DNA of 64,000 nucleotides from Heliopora coerulea (lineage: Eukaryota; Cnidaria; Anthozoa; Scleralcyonacea; Helioporidae): contig JASJOG010000512.1 in the NCBI GenBank assembly GCA_030142905.1, positions 62,001 to 126,000 of the forward strand, read 5' to 3'. The stretch's first letter is position 1. Each line of letters starts with the position of its first letter. Positions 9,528-17,429 of this stretch are shown piece after piece. The translations under genes and the position numbers were made by a program. The notes beneath the pieces are model-generated. The model saw nothing but the letters and a program-made list of their open reading frames with translations, had not been told where the DNA came from and made no database searches.

Positions 9528-10553
9528 ATGAGTCTTGTAGATTATGGGAAGGCTTATTAGATTGATCAACAGCTCCGGGGAACAAAACAAGATAAGTTTG
9601 ATATGTCTCAACATTATTATAATTCTTTAGTTGGGACTCATGTTGCTTCTTACGTTTGTGGAATTTCAATAGAACATTTAACACCAAGTCCTGAAATTCC
9701 AAAACAAATTACAAGCTTTTTACGTTTCCACATTTATTTCACAATCCGTAGAATAACGCGGGAACTACAAGACGCCGTCGGGAGTATTGTGGGTCAGAGG
9801 GATGAACACCGTGTTGGTAACGCAGTTGGAATAAATAGATCCGCAAACAATGAGGTAAGAAACAGGATTTTACAAAAATACAAAGCAGATAAAATACAAG
9901 GACATTTTCCAGATTTTCATGGGAGAATTGTAGATCAGAAGAATGACTTTAAGAAATTCATTGCGAAAAAATCGGATGGAATAACGAGCACTGGTTTGAT
10001 TTTGTTAAACCAAAGTATAGAAGCTTACATCTACGCAATTTTAGGAAGTCAAAGTAAAACTAGACAAAGTATTGTTGGAAGTAGAGCATCCGCATTAGAA
10101 ACACAAATTGTGTTTAGAAAATTGGTGGAAGATGCGGTTGTAAATTATGACGTAACCACTTGGATACAAAATATGTAATTGGCAATTTCGGATACTAACG
10201 TAAAATTAGATATCACAATTTCACCTAGTTTATGGTTATTACCCTCTAGCATGATAATTCAAAAAACCCCAGTTCCGGGATATAATAACATGCTTCGTGT
10301 TGTGTCAAAAAATATGAAATTTGGGCTAAATAAGAATGTAAATTATTATGGAACGATAAACGGTCCGCTAAAAAAGATTCATCAGGATTCAGCAATAACA
10401 TCTCATTTAGATAGTTTTGATGAGCAACACACAGAGTCACAAAGCAACCTAACTAGTCCAGTTACACCTAGTTCGGACTCCTCTCAGTCGCTACAGGTTG
10501 TTTTTGCTGGATCAGTAATTGGCGGAATTTTGTTATCAAAGTATTTGTTGTAA
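9528..10553 (+). pseudogene. Polinton protein with C-terminal membrane anchor, two in-frame stops
   Basis: A single plus-strand frame of 341 codons starts at ATG 9528 (TAAATG context) and is interrupted only by TAG at 9558-9560 and TAA at 10176-10178. The middle section is charged and helical; the C-terminal third includes a Ser/Thr/Gln-rich linker and ends in a hydrophobic helix VVFAGSVIGGILLSKYLL right at the terminus, like a tail anchor. I recognise no catalytic motif: there is no adenain His/Cys pattern and no nucleotide-binding loop. Continuity of frame across both stops argues for one gene. It is followed by a copy of the GC-rich repeat. Probably a virion component; function unknown. 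Confidence 0.6.
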
Positions 10554-10621
10554 CGCGAAGCTGGCGAAAGTAGTAAGCACCGCTAAATTTAAAGAATTTT
10601 TTATTAAAGTATTAATAAAAA

Positions 10622-11134
10622 ATGCCGAATAAAGCTGCCACCAGACGCTTGTGTGTTAAATTCAATCATATTTCAAAAGATATATCAACAAATGAAAAAC
10701 AAAAACTTTTCGATCTCTACTTCTACTACCACAAACTAGCTGTGTGTTACAGGTGGAAATACAAGAGATTGAAAAGACCAGTACTACTTGCAAATATGTC
10801 AAGTATTGGATTAACTTCTATAGGAGCTATAGTGGATGGTGTTACCATGAATCCTATCGTACTTAGTGTTTTAACAGGCGCTGGTGTTATGATTAATGGG
10901 TATATGTCTAACTCTAATGTATCCAACAAAGTGGAGAGGTGTAAGTTTGCCTACACAAGTTATGAGAAGATACTTACTCAGATTAGAAGTTCGCTGAGAG
11001 GGATTCCTTCAGATGAAAAGATATTCATGTCTGAAGTAAGATTTCTGGATGATGTGGTGACTGACTCCTGTCCTTCGATTGATAGTCTCTCAGCAAAGTA
11101 TGAATCAAAGTATACTAGTGTTATTCCAGCCTAA
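10622..11134 (+). CDS. Two-helix membrane protein with SLATT-like layout
   Basis: An intact 170-residue frame starting at ATG 10622 after TATTAATAAAAA. A basic, aromatic N-terminal helical region (YYHKLAVCYRWKYKRLKR) precedes two adjacent hydrophobic helices, MSSIGLTSIGAIVDGV and NPIVLSVLTGAGVMINGY, followed by a long soluble helical region (CKFAYTSYEKILTQIRSSL). This helix, hairpin of two membrane segments, helix order is the layout of SLATT-type proteins, which form predicted pores in bacterial conflict systems. Similar proteins recur in cnidarian Polintons. The sequence match to SLATT is structural impression only. Unlike most neighbours it has no lesion. A role in membrane permeabilisation or virion release is speculation. 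Confidence 0.55.
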   Translation: MPNKAATRRLCVKFNHISKDISTNEKQKLFDLYFYYHKLAVCYRWKYKRLKRPVLLANMSSIGLTSIGAIVDGVTMNPIVLSVLTGAGVMINGYMSNSNVSNKVERCKFAYTSYEKILTQIRSSLRGIPSDEKIFMSEVRFLDDVVTDSCPSIDSLSAKYESKYTSVIPA

Positions 11135-11194
11135 TTTCATAAAAATCTCTTGACAAATATTTTCATGTTTCTCACGAGATTTCTTAGATTTTGG

Positions 11195-11587
11195 TCACTT
11201 AAACTTTGACTTGTCAACATCAATACCATTCTTCTGGCATAACTGATACAGTAAAAAGTTTAAGTTTACTAATCTCTTACTCTTACCATGAGTTGCTGAG
11301 AGTCGAAACAGCAGCTCGTCAGCGACTCGCTCAAAGTCATGTGTAATTTCCATATGAACACCTGTAGTGTCAACAGCGAGCGTAGCGAGTTCGCCGGACT
11401 CATCCAGGAATTTAGTGAATATTTTGGTTCTATCATACTCGAACCGATATACAAATCTTTCTGAATAATCTTTTCCTGTTGATATTATCCTATGAATTTC
11501 CTCACCACATGATACACAGAAAATCACACTATCTTCAACAACTGTATTTTCATGTTTGCATACTTTTTCAAATGAGTCCATCATCAC
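11195..11587 (-). CDS. Zinc-ribbon late transcription factor-like protein (TFIIB/VLTF3-like)
   Basis: An intact 130-residue frame. Residues about 10-30 form a zinc ribbon with ligands CxH...CxxC (CKHENTVVEDSVIFCVSCGEE), very like the ribbon at the N-terminus of TFIIB and of the poxvirus-type late transcription factor VLTF3. The C-terminal 40 residues (VNLNFLLYQLCQKNGIDVD) resemble the start of a cyclin-like helical repeat as in those factors. It lacks the long second repeat of TFIIB, so it is a short version. It is divergent to the genes at 11806 onward and faces the repeat-rich region 11590-11770. It could direct expression from the element's TAAATG-like starts; this link is inference. Confidence 0.55.
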   Translation of the reverse strand: MMMDSFEKVCKHENTVVEDSVIFCVSCGEEIHRIISTGKDYSERFVYRFEYDRTKIFTKFLDESGELATLAVDTTGVHMEITHDFERVADELLFRLSATHGKSKRLVNLNFLLYQLCQKNGIDVDKSKFK

Positions 11588-11589
11588 TC

Positions 11590-11770
11590 TTTACTTTTTA
11601 CTTAGATTTTACTTAGATCTTACTTAGACTTGCTTGCAAGTAGACGTCAAGTAGAACTTAAGTAGACTTCAAGTAGTACTTAGATTTACTTGGATTTTAC
11701 TTAGATTTTACTTAGATTTTACTTAGACTTGCTTGCAAGTAGGCTTCAAGTAGTTTTCAAGTAAGACTAA
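11590..11770. promoter_or_regulatory. Repeat-rich divergent intergenic region with ACTTAGATTTT and CAAGTAG units
   Basis: The 180 bp between divergent genes is made of short repeats. ACTTAGATTTT or a one-base variant occurs at least six times, and CAAGTAG occurs repeatedly in the other half of each block. A 24-bp segment ending CTTGCTTGCAAGTAG is present twice, at about 11620-11643 and 11719-11742, 99 bp apart, each with the palindrome CTTGCAAG. Such iterons suit a bidirectional control region or a replication/packaging site. Which one cannot be told from sequence alone. Confidence 0.5.
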
Positions 11771-11805
11771 GGAAAAGTTCACATTCTGTTCATCACATAA
11801 AATAA

Positions 11806-12091
11806 ATGAGTGATTCTCAACACCAAAGATTACGAAAGCTGAAAAGAGTGAGAAAATAAAAGATCCTAGGAAAGTAGAACTGCCCTCTCTCTTGAGAGGG
11901 CAGTTGTGGAAAGCGAACGAAGTGAGCGCAGTGACCACATCGAGTACAAATATATCATCGGAGGTGTAGGAGTTGTAGCTGCAGTTGGTAGTCTCTACTT
12001 TGCATACAAACGTGATAGAAGAGAAGCGAGCGCAGCGAACGCAGCGAAGACAGAGAAGCTAGCGTGCAAAAAACTAGATAGTTTTGATTGA
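11806..12091 (+). pseudogene. Small basic/membrane protein gene, probably frameshifted
   Basis: ATG 11806 in an AAATAAATG context starts a strongly basic 17-residue frame (HQRLRKLKRVRK) that hits TAA at 11857. In another frame, from about 11906 to 12091, follows a hydrophobic helix YIIGGVGVVAAVGSLYFAY with basic flanks and a short charged tail; the only in-frame start there is GTG. Between them lies a perfect 10-bp hairpin with a TCTT loop (11880-11903). I interpret one small membrane protein gene with a frameshift, but two unrelated pieces are possible. The tail coding region is built from the GCGAGCGCAGCGAACGC repeat. Confidence 0.35.
11880..11903. repeat. Perfect 10-bp hairpin
   Basis: CTGCCCTCTC and GAGAGGGCAG flank a TCTT loop. 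The GC-rich stem stands out in an AT-rich stretch inside a broken small gene. It could be a recombination scar or an RNA hairpin; there is no further evidence. Confidence 0.6.
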
Positions 12092-12152
12092 GTGAGGTAG
12101 TGAGCACCGTGAACGTGTTGTAAACTTTTTTTTCATATAATAAATAATAAGT

Positions 12153-12392
12153 ATGGAAAGGAAAAACTTGATGAACGAACTCTACGACGCTACTCTCGTC
12201 ACAATCGGAGCTGTAGCAGTTTCAATGGTATCAAAGAAAGCCGTCGGTGAACAACTAGGAACACCTACTACTGTGAAAGGAACTCTAAAATTGGCAGTTG
12301 CTGTAGGAGCAGGAACGGTTGGAGTAAAATACATGCAGTCGAAGAAATGGCTACCTACTGATCCATTCAACAAGCAAAGAAATGGTCTGTAA
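12153..12392 (+). CDS. Small two-helix Polinton membrane protein
   Basis: An intact 79-residue frame from ATG 12153, preceded by ATATAATAAATAATAAGT. Two hydrophobic segments, ATLVTIGAVAVSMVS and LAVAVGAGTVGVKYM, are separated by a Pro/Thr loop; the tail QSKKWLPTDPF is polar and basic. Proteins with this layout and the DPF ending recur next to the next gene in cnidarian Polintons. No enzymatic motif is present. It is probably an accessory or virion membrane component; function unknown. It is followed after 16 bp by another small membrane protein gene in the same direction, so the two may share a transcript. Confidence 0.6.
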   Translation: MERKNLMNELYDATLVTIGAVAVSMVSKKAVGEQLGTPTTVKGTLKLAVAVGAGTVGVKYMQSKKWLPTDPFNKQRNGL

Positions 12393-12408
12393 ATCCAATT
12401 AATAAAGG

Positions 12409-12795
12409 ATGGCAAGCATAATAGCTGTTGGAGTATTCAACGCTGTTGCATTTGTGGGGGCTGGATTCCTATTTAGCAGACTCAATCACAGTGGATATAA
12501 AAAAGAAATAAAATGACATAATGAAGCAATGGAAAAATTATATAAAACAAAAGAGAAGTGGTATGAGGAACAAGTGAAGAAAAAGGACAAGATAGAAATG
12601 CTTAGACAACAAGCTTTCGATGTGAATGCAGACATAAATGACACGAACCGTGCTCTAGAAGAACTCAGAAAAAGTACAAGAGAACCAAAACTAAAGGATT
12701 GCTACAAACTTTCAAACGAAATGAAAGAATACCAACTGATTTCTGTCTCACTTATGGGACTCGGTGGTGGATGGGTACTTCACAAAATAATTTAA
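12409..12795 (+). pseudogene. Coiled-coil protein with hydrophobic ends, one in-frame TGA
   Basis: The frame from ATG 12409 to 12795 encodes 128 residues: an N-terminal hydrophobic helix (IIAVGVFNAVAFVGAGFLF), TGA at 12514-12516, a long charged helical stretch likely to form a coiled coil (EKWYEEQVKKKDKIEMLRQQ), and a C-terminal hydrophobic segment LISVSLMGLGGGWVLHKII. The frame is continuous across the TGA, which fits decay of a CGA arginine codon. The same hydrophobic-coiled-hydrophobic plan is familiar from cnidarian Polinton genes. Function unknown. A shorter protein starting downstream of the stop is possible but would lack the first helix. Confidence 0.6.
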
Positions 12796-12836
12796 ATTTA
12801 AAGAAGCGTTATATAATAAAGTAAATATACTTCATA

Positions 12837-13140
12837 ATGTCAACAGTAGGTGAACTAAGAAGACTTGCAAAAGAAGCAGAGGTTAAGTACAGATCGTCTG
12901 TTAATAAATCAGAGTTGTGTAAAGCGTTTGGGAATGGAGTCAATTCCAACAAGTGAAAAGTACGAACGCTTCTGCAGAGGAAACATAAACAAAGCGGTCG
13001 CAATAACTCTAGTAAACAAAAAGAGTGAAGAAAAACAAGAGTTTACAAGTATCTACAAAGTTGCAAAAGCAGCTGGAAAAAACCCCGGTTCCATATCTTA
13101 TCAACTAAACAAAAATGATGGTGAGATCAAGATCGGTTAA
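12837..13140 (+). pseudogene. Small protein with SAP/HeH-like N-terminus and helix-turn-helix-like C-terminus, frameshifted
   Basis: ATG 12837 opens a frame whose first 33 residues look like a SAP/HeH helix-extension-helix (VGELRRLAKEAEVKY, then NKSELCKAFG), a fold used for DNA binding. It is lost by a frameshift near 12930. The second frame to 13140 carries a basic region and a C-terminal TSIYKVAKAAGKNPGSISY segment that resembles a short HTH of the NUMOD1 type. The gene converges on the polymerase gene, ending 58 bp from it. It may bind the element's DNA. Domain calls are weak, by eye. Confidence 0.4.
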
Positions 13141-13198
13141 AACACATACTTTATACACAGCAGCCGTGAGTCACAGATTTCTTAATTGTTTTTCTAAA

Positions 13199-14991
13199 CT
13201 AAGAAATCTTTCTTAACTTATAGTGACCTATCGCTAGTGTTCTCACTTTGTCCTCTAGAATAACTCTTTTGTCATCATCTACAGAGAGCACTTTCTTATT
13301 GACCTGTTCGGTGAATAAATCATGTTTTCTGTGACGAATTACGTTCATCGTTCTCATCTGAGGAATTCCACTAAACAAACAGTCTTTGAAGTCTTCAAGA
13401 CAAATTTTCTTCTTTATTACATTCTTCTTAACACCCTTACACTACTTCTCTTGCTTATCATTCATCTTGTACGAGTACAACTTTGCTCTAAGTCCAACGA
13501 ATTCCTCTATTTGATTTCCTCTACACTCATCCTTGAACATCCCTATGACCTTCTTGTCCTTTCCAGTAGGAATCCCAGACTCATGAACCTTAGGGTAGTT
13601 GCTGGTGTCAAACATGGTCTCTACGTCAGGAGCTATGTCTTTGTAGAAGTCCTCTGTCTCAACCTCATAAGCAAGTGAGTCTGTATCAGTGAAAAGTAGC
13701 TTCACCTTGTCATTATACTTTGGTTTGATGTATTTGTAGTGGAAGTCTTGCTTAAGTCTAGAATGCTCATCCCTAAGTAAATGGGTTTGTTCAACTCTAG
13801 CGTTACCTTCTTCAAATGAACCGGTATCAAGTTATCTGAAAAAATAGTTCTAGACTCATAGTTGGGTTTTGCAAATAGCTTCATTGCTTTATCCTCGCTT
13901 GTAACTAGACGTACGTCAACCCTATTTCTAAGGTTCTCCATAGTTTTACCAAATACAGAGTTGTTCATTAATTTAAAAAAGTCTTTCTCAAAGTCGTTCT
14001 TCGCTTCCGTTCGTAGTTTGGTGTTGAGAATTATATATTTCTTTAACCAGGGTTCTTCATGAAATTTTATGCCTTTATGAATTTTCATTATTTTCATACC
14101 AAGACTTTCGTATTGCTTCAGGTTCTCTCGATGAATTATATACTTCTTCTTATCATTTAGATTTGGTATACGTTTTTCTACCTTCCCAACCTTAAATTTT
14201 TCTGGTGCTAGTGGATAATCATTGTGTAGATTGTGTAACTCTTGTGAATACTCCAGGTCTACCTCTAATATACATGGAATGTTTCTCCAGTTGTTTAGAT
14301 CTTCCTCATTCATCCACTCAAACCCATGTACATTTAATGACTTACTCATTGCCCAACCATACAGATTATTTGCGTCTAGATAGGGAATGTATTTCGTGGG
14401 AGAATTAGGATCATACTTATCTCCCATGTATGGATTGTTTGCTTTAGAGTATCGAGTTGATATCATTGATACACCACCTCTAATTCCTTTCTCTATCATC
14501 GAATACATATCTGGATCAGTTAAGAGTTCCAACTCCACCTTTGTTAGCTTTATCATCGCATCCCAGGAAAGTCCGGGCGATGTGTAGTACCACGCAGGAT
14601 CGAGTTTATAGTTATCCAAACAGACATTTCTAAAGTTCTCAAACACATCAGCTAGTATCAAAACATCGGACATCAGATACAAGTCCTGGTAATCTCTCAT
14701 ACTCTTCATTCCAAACTCTTTCCAAACCTTTTGTCCATGTTCGTAATCCTCGTCTGATATAACTTCATCATTAAGGTTTGAGTAGAACGTCTTTTTAGGT
14801 GGTAACTCCTTCTCGTTGAGTTTCTCTAAGCAGTCAACATAGTCGTATGGGTAAACACCTTTCCTTAGTAGCAACTCCTGTTTCTTGCCATGAACATAAT
14901 TACTGATACTGTGAAACTTCTCTCTATCTAAATTATCAGCCAGTTTTCCTATAGACGATGACATAAACTTAAAACTATCTACAAACCTTAA
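13199..14991 (-). pseudogene. Protein-primed family B DNA polymerase, C-terminal two-thirds only, broken
   Basis: About 600 codons of a Polinton pPolB. From the N-terminal side: an exonuclease III-like segment (YQDLYLMSDVLILADVF), palm motif A (DANNLYGWAMS, about 14343-14379), motif B (KLMNNSVFGKT, about 13940-13970), then a frameshift near 13745 with apparent loss of about 10 bp, motif C (FTDTDSL, about 13676-13692), TAG at 13442-13444, and a normal C-terminus to TAG 13199-13201. The catalytic Asp codons of motifs A and C survive. The N-terminal part with the first exonuclease motifs is missing: at 14992 a Penelope-like element starts, so the apparent ATG at 15033 and its first 14 codons belong to that element. 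This enzyme would copy the element's linear genome. Confidence 0.9.
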
Positions 14992-15087
14992 TATAAATAG
15001 CAATGCCCAGCAGATTGTGCGAAGTATCGCCATATGTAAACATTAACAATTGCTTAAACAAAGAAGGCTAGAAAAGTTTAAAACATA

Positions 15088-15133
15088 TTTATTGACTAAA
15101 CTTTCGTCGCTACAAGCAACATCATCAGAGTGG
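15088..15133 (-). ncRNA. Hammerhead ribozyme-like motif of the Penelope-like element
   Basis: On the minus strand, CTGATGA (15122-15128) and GAAA (15102-15105) flank a hairpin GTTGC-TTGTA-GCGAC that pairs over five base pairs with one wobble. This is the CUGANGA / stem II / GAAA arrangement of a hammerhead. One extra U lies between CUGAUGA and stem II, as in the other copies here. PLEs are known to carry hammerheads in their terminal repeats, and this one sits downstream of the endonuclease as expected. Confidence 0.55.
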
Positions 15134-15248
15134 AGATCAGGGATTAGAACGAGGTATATTTATATTAAACAAACAATATCGAATGACAATAAAGATGAAA
15201 TATTTACAACAGTAACGGAAATTGACAGGAGACAGCAGTAAGGTGATA

Positions 15249-16590
15249 TCAGAAAAGGGAAAGAGGCATAGAACCAATATTCCCGTTAAGAATGGGTTTT
15301 AATTCATTAATTAGAAGACTTTCTTTAAGGAGTAGTTCAGAAGCAGAAGGCGACGAGGATAATATTTTGAAGTTGGAAAAAGAAATGGGATGGCCGGTTT
15401 CAATGTGGTGGGAAAGGATACTAGTGGGAGAGGGATTAACTCTTATGTTACCTGTCAAGGGTAAGATCCCCATATGATCTGAAATGCGTATGTGTAACTG
15501 TCGGCTAGTTTGGCCAACATACAATGCCTTACATCACTTACACGTAAATAAATACACCACATGCGATTTCAGGCCATCAGGGATCCTGTCCTTGACAGGG
15601 AAAAAAGAGCCAAGGTGAACGGAGGGGCGAAAGACGAAGCGTATTGAAACTTGAGGAAAGGCGGACGATAATAGTTTGATGAGTTGAGTGCGGATTTGAA
15701 GACCATGTGAGCCAGTATACGGTAGAGAAAAATAAATTAAAAACTTAGGAGCAATAGAAATCTTGGGAGCAGACGAAAAGGGTTTATCTAAAAATGAACT
15801 TACACATTTGTCAAACAGGGTAGCTGGGAATTCATTTTTGATGAAAATTTGTTTGAGTTTCTGGAGTTCAGAGCGAAAGATGGAGTAGCTAGAGCACAAA
15901 TTAAAATATCGAAATAGAAGAGAGAAGATAAGGCCTTTTCTATAGCCGTCCGGAATAAAACTATTAAAGTTAGTCAGTAAACCGGTGTAAGTAGATTTTC
16001 GGTAGATAATGGTGGTGAAATTAGTTTCGGAGCGGTTAATTTTGATGTCAAGGAAAGGTAAGATGTTGTTATTTTCGATTTCGAGAGTAAATTTGATATT
16101 AGTATGCTGTGAGTTTAGATAGTTGTTAAATGGTAGAATATGAGCGGGAGATCGAAATAGAAGGAAACAGTCGTCAACATAACGTCGGTAGAAGATGGGT
16201 TTGAATTGTGAGAGACAGTTGTTAAGCCATAAAAGTTTTCATAAAAGGAGAGAAAGATATTGGCGAAGAGAGGTCCCAGAGGGGAACCCATAGCAACACC
16301 ACCAACCTGTTCGTAAAGTTGGTAGTTGAAAAGGAAATGGTTGTCTTTAACAACGAATTCTAAAAGTTTCTTAAATTCATTACGGGAAAATCCTTAAAAA
16401 CAATTTTGGTTATGGAAAAGTAAATCGAGTATGATATTTATAGTTTCGTTAAGTAGGATGTTAGGAAATAAAGATTTGATGTCAAAACTGGCCATAATGA
16501 CTTCCTTAGGGTTAATTTTAAGACTTGAGAGTTCAGTAATGAAAGAAAAAGAATCCTTAACTACATATACACTAGAAGAGATCGGGCGAA
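15249..16590 (-). pseudogene. Penelope-like RT and GIY-YIG endonuclease, broken
   Basis: Minus-strand frames encode the RT fingers/palm with SFDIKSLFPN (first catalytic Asp), GVAMGSPLGPLFANIF and the RYVDDC catalytic box, then the thumb/linker and a C-terminal GIY-YIG endonuclease (ALYVGQTSRQLHIRISDH) ending at 15249. Breaks: TAA in the RT after HNQNC (about 16397), a frameshift about 40 codons later near 16240, and TGA at 15534-15536 just before the endonuclease, consistent with CGA decay. The N-terminal region before the palm is absent, so the copy is 5'-truncated. This family copies itself by target-primed reverse transcription using GIY-YIG nicking. Confidence 0.85.
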
Positions 16591-16661
16591 GCAGTTAGTC
16601 AAATAATTAATGTTTACATATGGCGATACTTCGCACAATTTGCTGGGCATTGCTATTTATA

Positions 16662-17429
16662 CTAAAAATAGGCTTGGATAGTCTTACCTTGGTTTGAGAG
16701 GTTTCTGGTTTATCGCCAGCCTGCACCGATCAATACCACTAGTGATTCACATTGTAACACTACGGGAAAAATTCACAAAAGCTTTCTCACAAGATGGGTT
16801 GATGACTTTACCTTACATTTTGTTCGGGTCCCAGGTGTGCGCCAGGCGTGCGAGTGGGAGTGGTGCGTAGGCGCAGTCGGGCCTCCAGTATGACCCTGGC
16901 CCCGGGGCAGTTTCCCCTGTTCCCCCCCCCTCTCAGTGGTCCTGGTTATAGATCCGATAAAGCACGTCTGACTACAGACATTATCCCTGAATAATGTTCG
17001 TAGTCAGAGGTCGGTTAGAACAGTTTGCCCTCAAATCCCTCATTTTAAGGGTTTGAGTTCAACTGTAGGATGGAAAGTGATCTGGTAAAGTGGTACTAAC
17101 ATGGAACTTCTATGTCATAGTCATCTCTTGTGTTCATTTACTCGCCCTTAGCAACTGCTTTGCTATTACTAGTTGCTCTTTATTTTAGGCTTGCTTGTTT
17201 CCAAATGCAGTGACTTCGTTCCACACTTTACGCTAGTTTGTGACAAATCCTTATTAAACGGCTAACCCCTATTAAGTGGCCACTTTGCCATCTCCCCGCG
17301 GGTGGCCTCTTAAAAGTGGTCAGCTGTACCTCATTTGTCAGGCTGAAAAAGTTCTTATATATTACAGATGCTTAATTTAGATTTCAAATTAATTCAAACT
17401 TCAACTTAATTCAAATTTCAGCCTAGTGG
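16662..17429. other. Noncoding spacer with a GC-rich patch and one inverted repeat
   Basis: No coding potential is seen. 16830-16935 is unusually GC-rich with a run of C. 16972-17012 forms an imperfect hairpin (CTGACTACAGACATTAT paired with ATAATGTTCGTAGTCAG). The remainder is ordinary AT-rich DNA. Confidence 0.5.

Larger units (their letters stand above)
2324..14991. mobile_element. Decayed Polinton/Maverick (adintovirus-like) element, right end truncated
   Basis: About 12.7 kb with a compact two-strand gene layout unlike the surrounding intron. It carries the hallmark Polinton set: protein-primed DNA polymerase B, retrovirus-like integrase with chromodomain, A32-type packaging ATPase, double jelly-roll major capsid and a penton-like protein. 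The left edge is set by comparing the tandem EGF introns: homology breaks at an AG dinucleotide at 2324, and Polintons typically begin with AG. The right end is lost where a Penelope-like element replaces the N-terminal half of the polymerase gene. I found no adenain-type protease and no right terminal inverted repeat. At least fifteen nonsense or frameshift lesions show that it is a fossil. Confidence 0.85.
14992..16661 (-). mobile_element. Penelope-like retroelement with inverted terminal copies, within the polymerase gene
   Basis: A 1.67-kb minus-strand Penelope-like element (PLE). It has an RT with GVAMGSPLGPLFANIF and RYVDDC motifs and a GIY-YIG endonuclease. Its 3' end (14992-15045) recurs in inverted orientation at 16608-16661, 54 bp with one mismatch (C/T at one site). 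Inverted partial terminal repeats of this kind are known for PLEs. A hammerhead-like motif lies in its 3' region. No polymerase sequence resumes on the right side, so the insertion or a later deletion removed the rest of the Polinton. Confidence 0.85.

Noticed and set aside
9505..9702. Minus-strand 65-residue frame at the divergent start region
   Set aside because: It overlaps the plus-strand gene from 9528 and shows no conserved feature.
11590..11770. CRISPR-like array
   Set aside because: Units are too short and irregular, with no constant spacers and no cas genes, in eukaryotic DNA.
2324..14991. Bacterial or phage contamination
   Set aside because: The element is bordered by host intron sequence, encodes eukaryotic Polinton proteins with a chromodomain, and is decayed like neighbouring transposons.
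15001..15047. N-terminal extension of the DNA polymerase starting at ATG 15033
   Set aside because: These codons lie in the terminal repeat of the Penelope-like element, which recurs inverted at 16608-16661.
4571..15536. Alternative genetic code or programmed stop readthrough as explanation for the many in-frame stops in viral genes
   Set aside because: TAA, TAG and TGA all interrupt conserved frames, and frameshifts are common too. Ordinary pseudogene decay explains this better.
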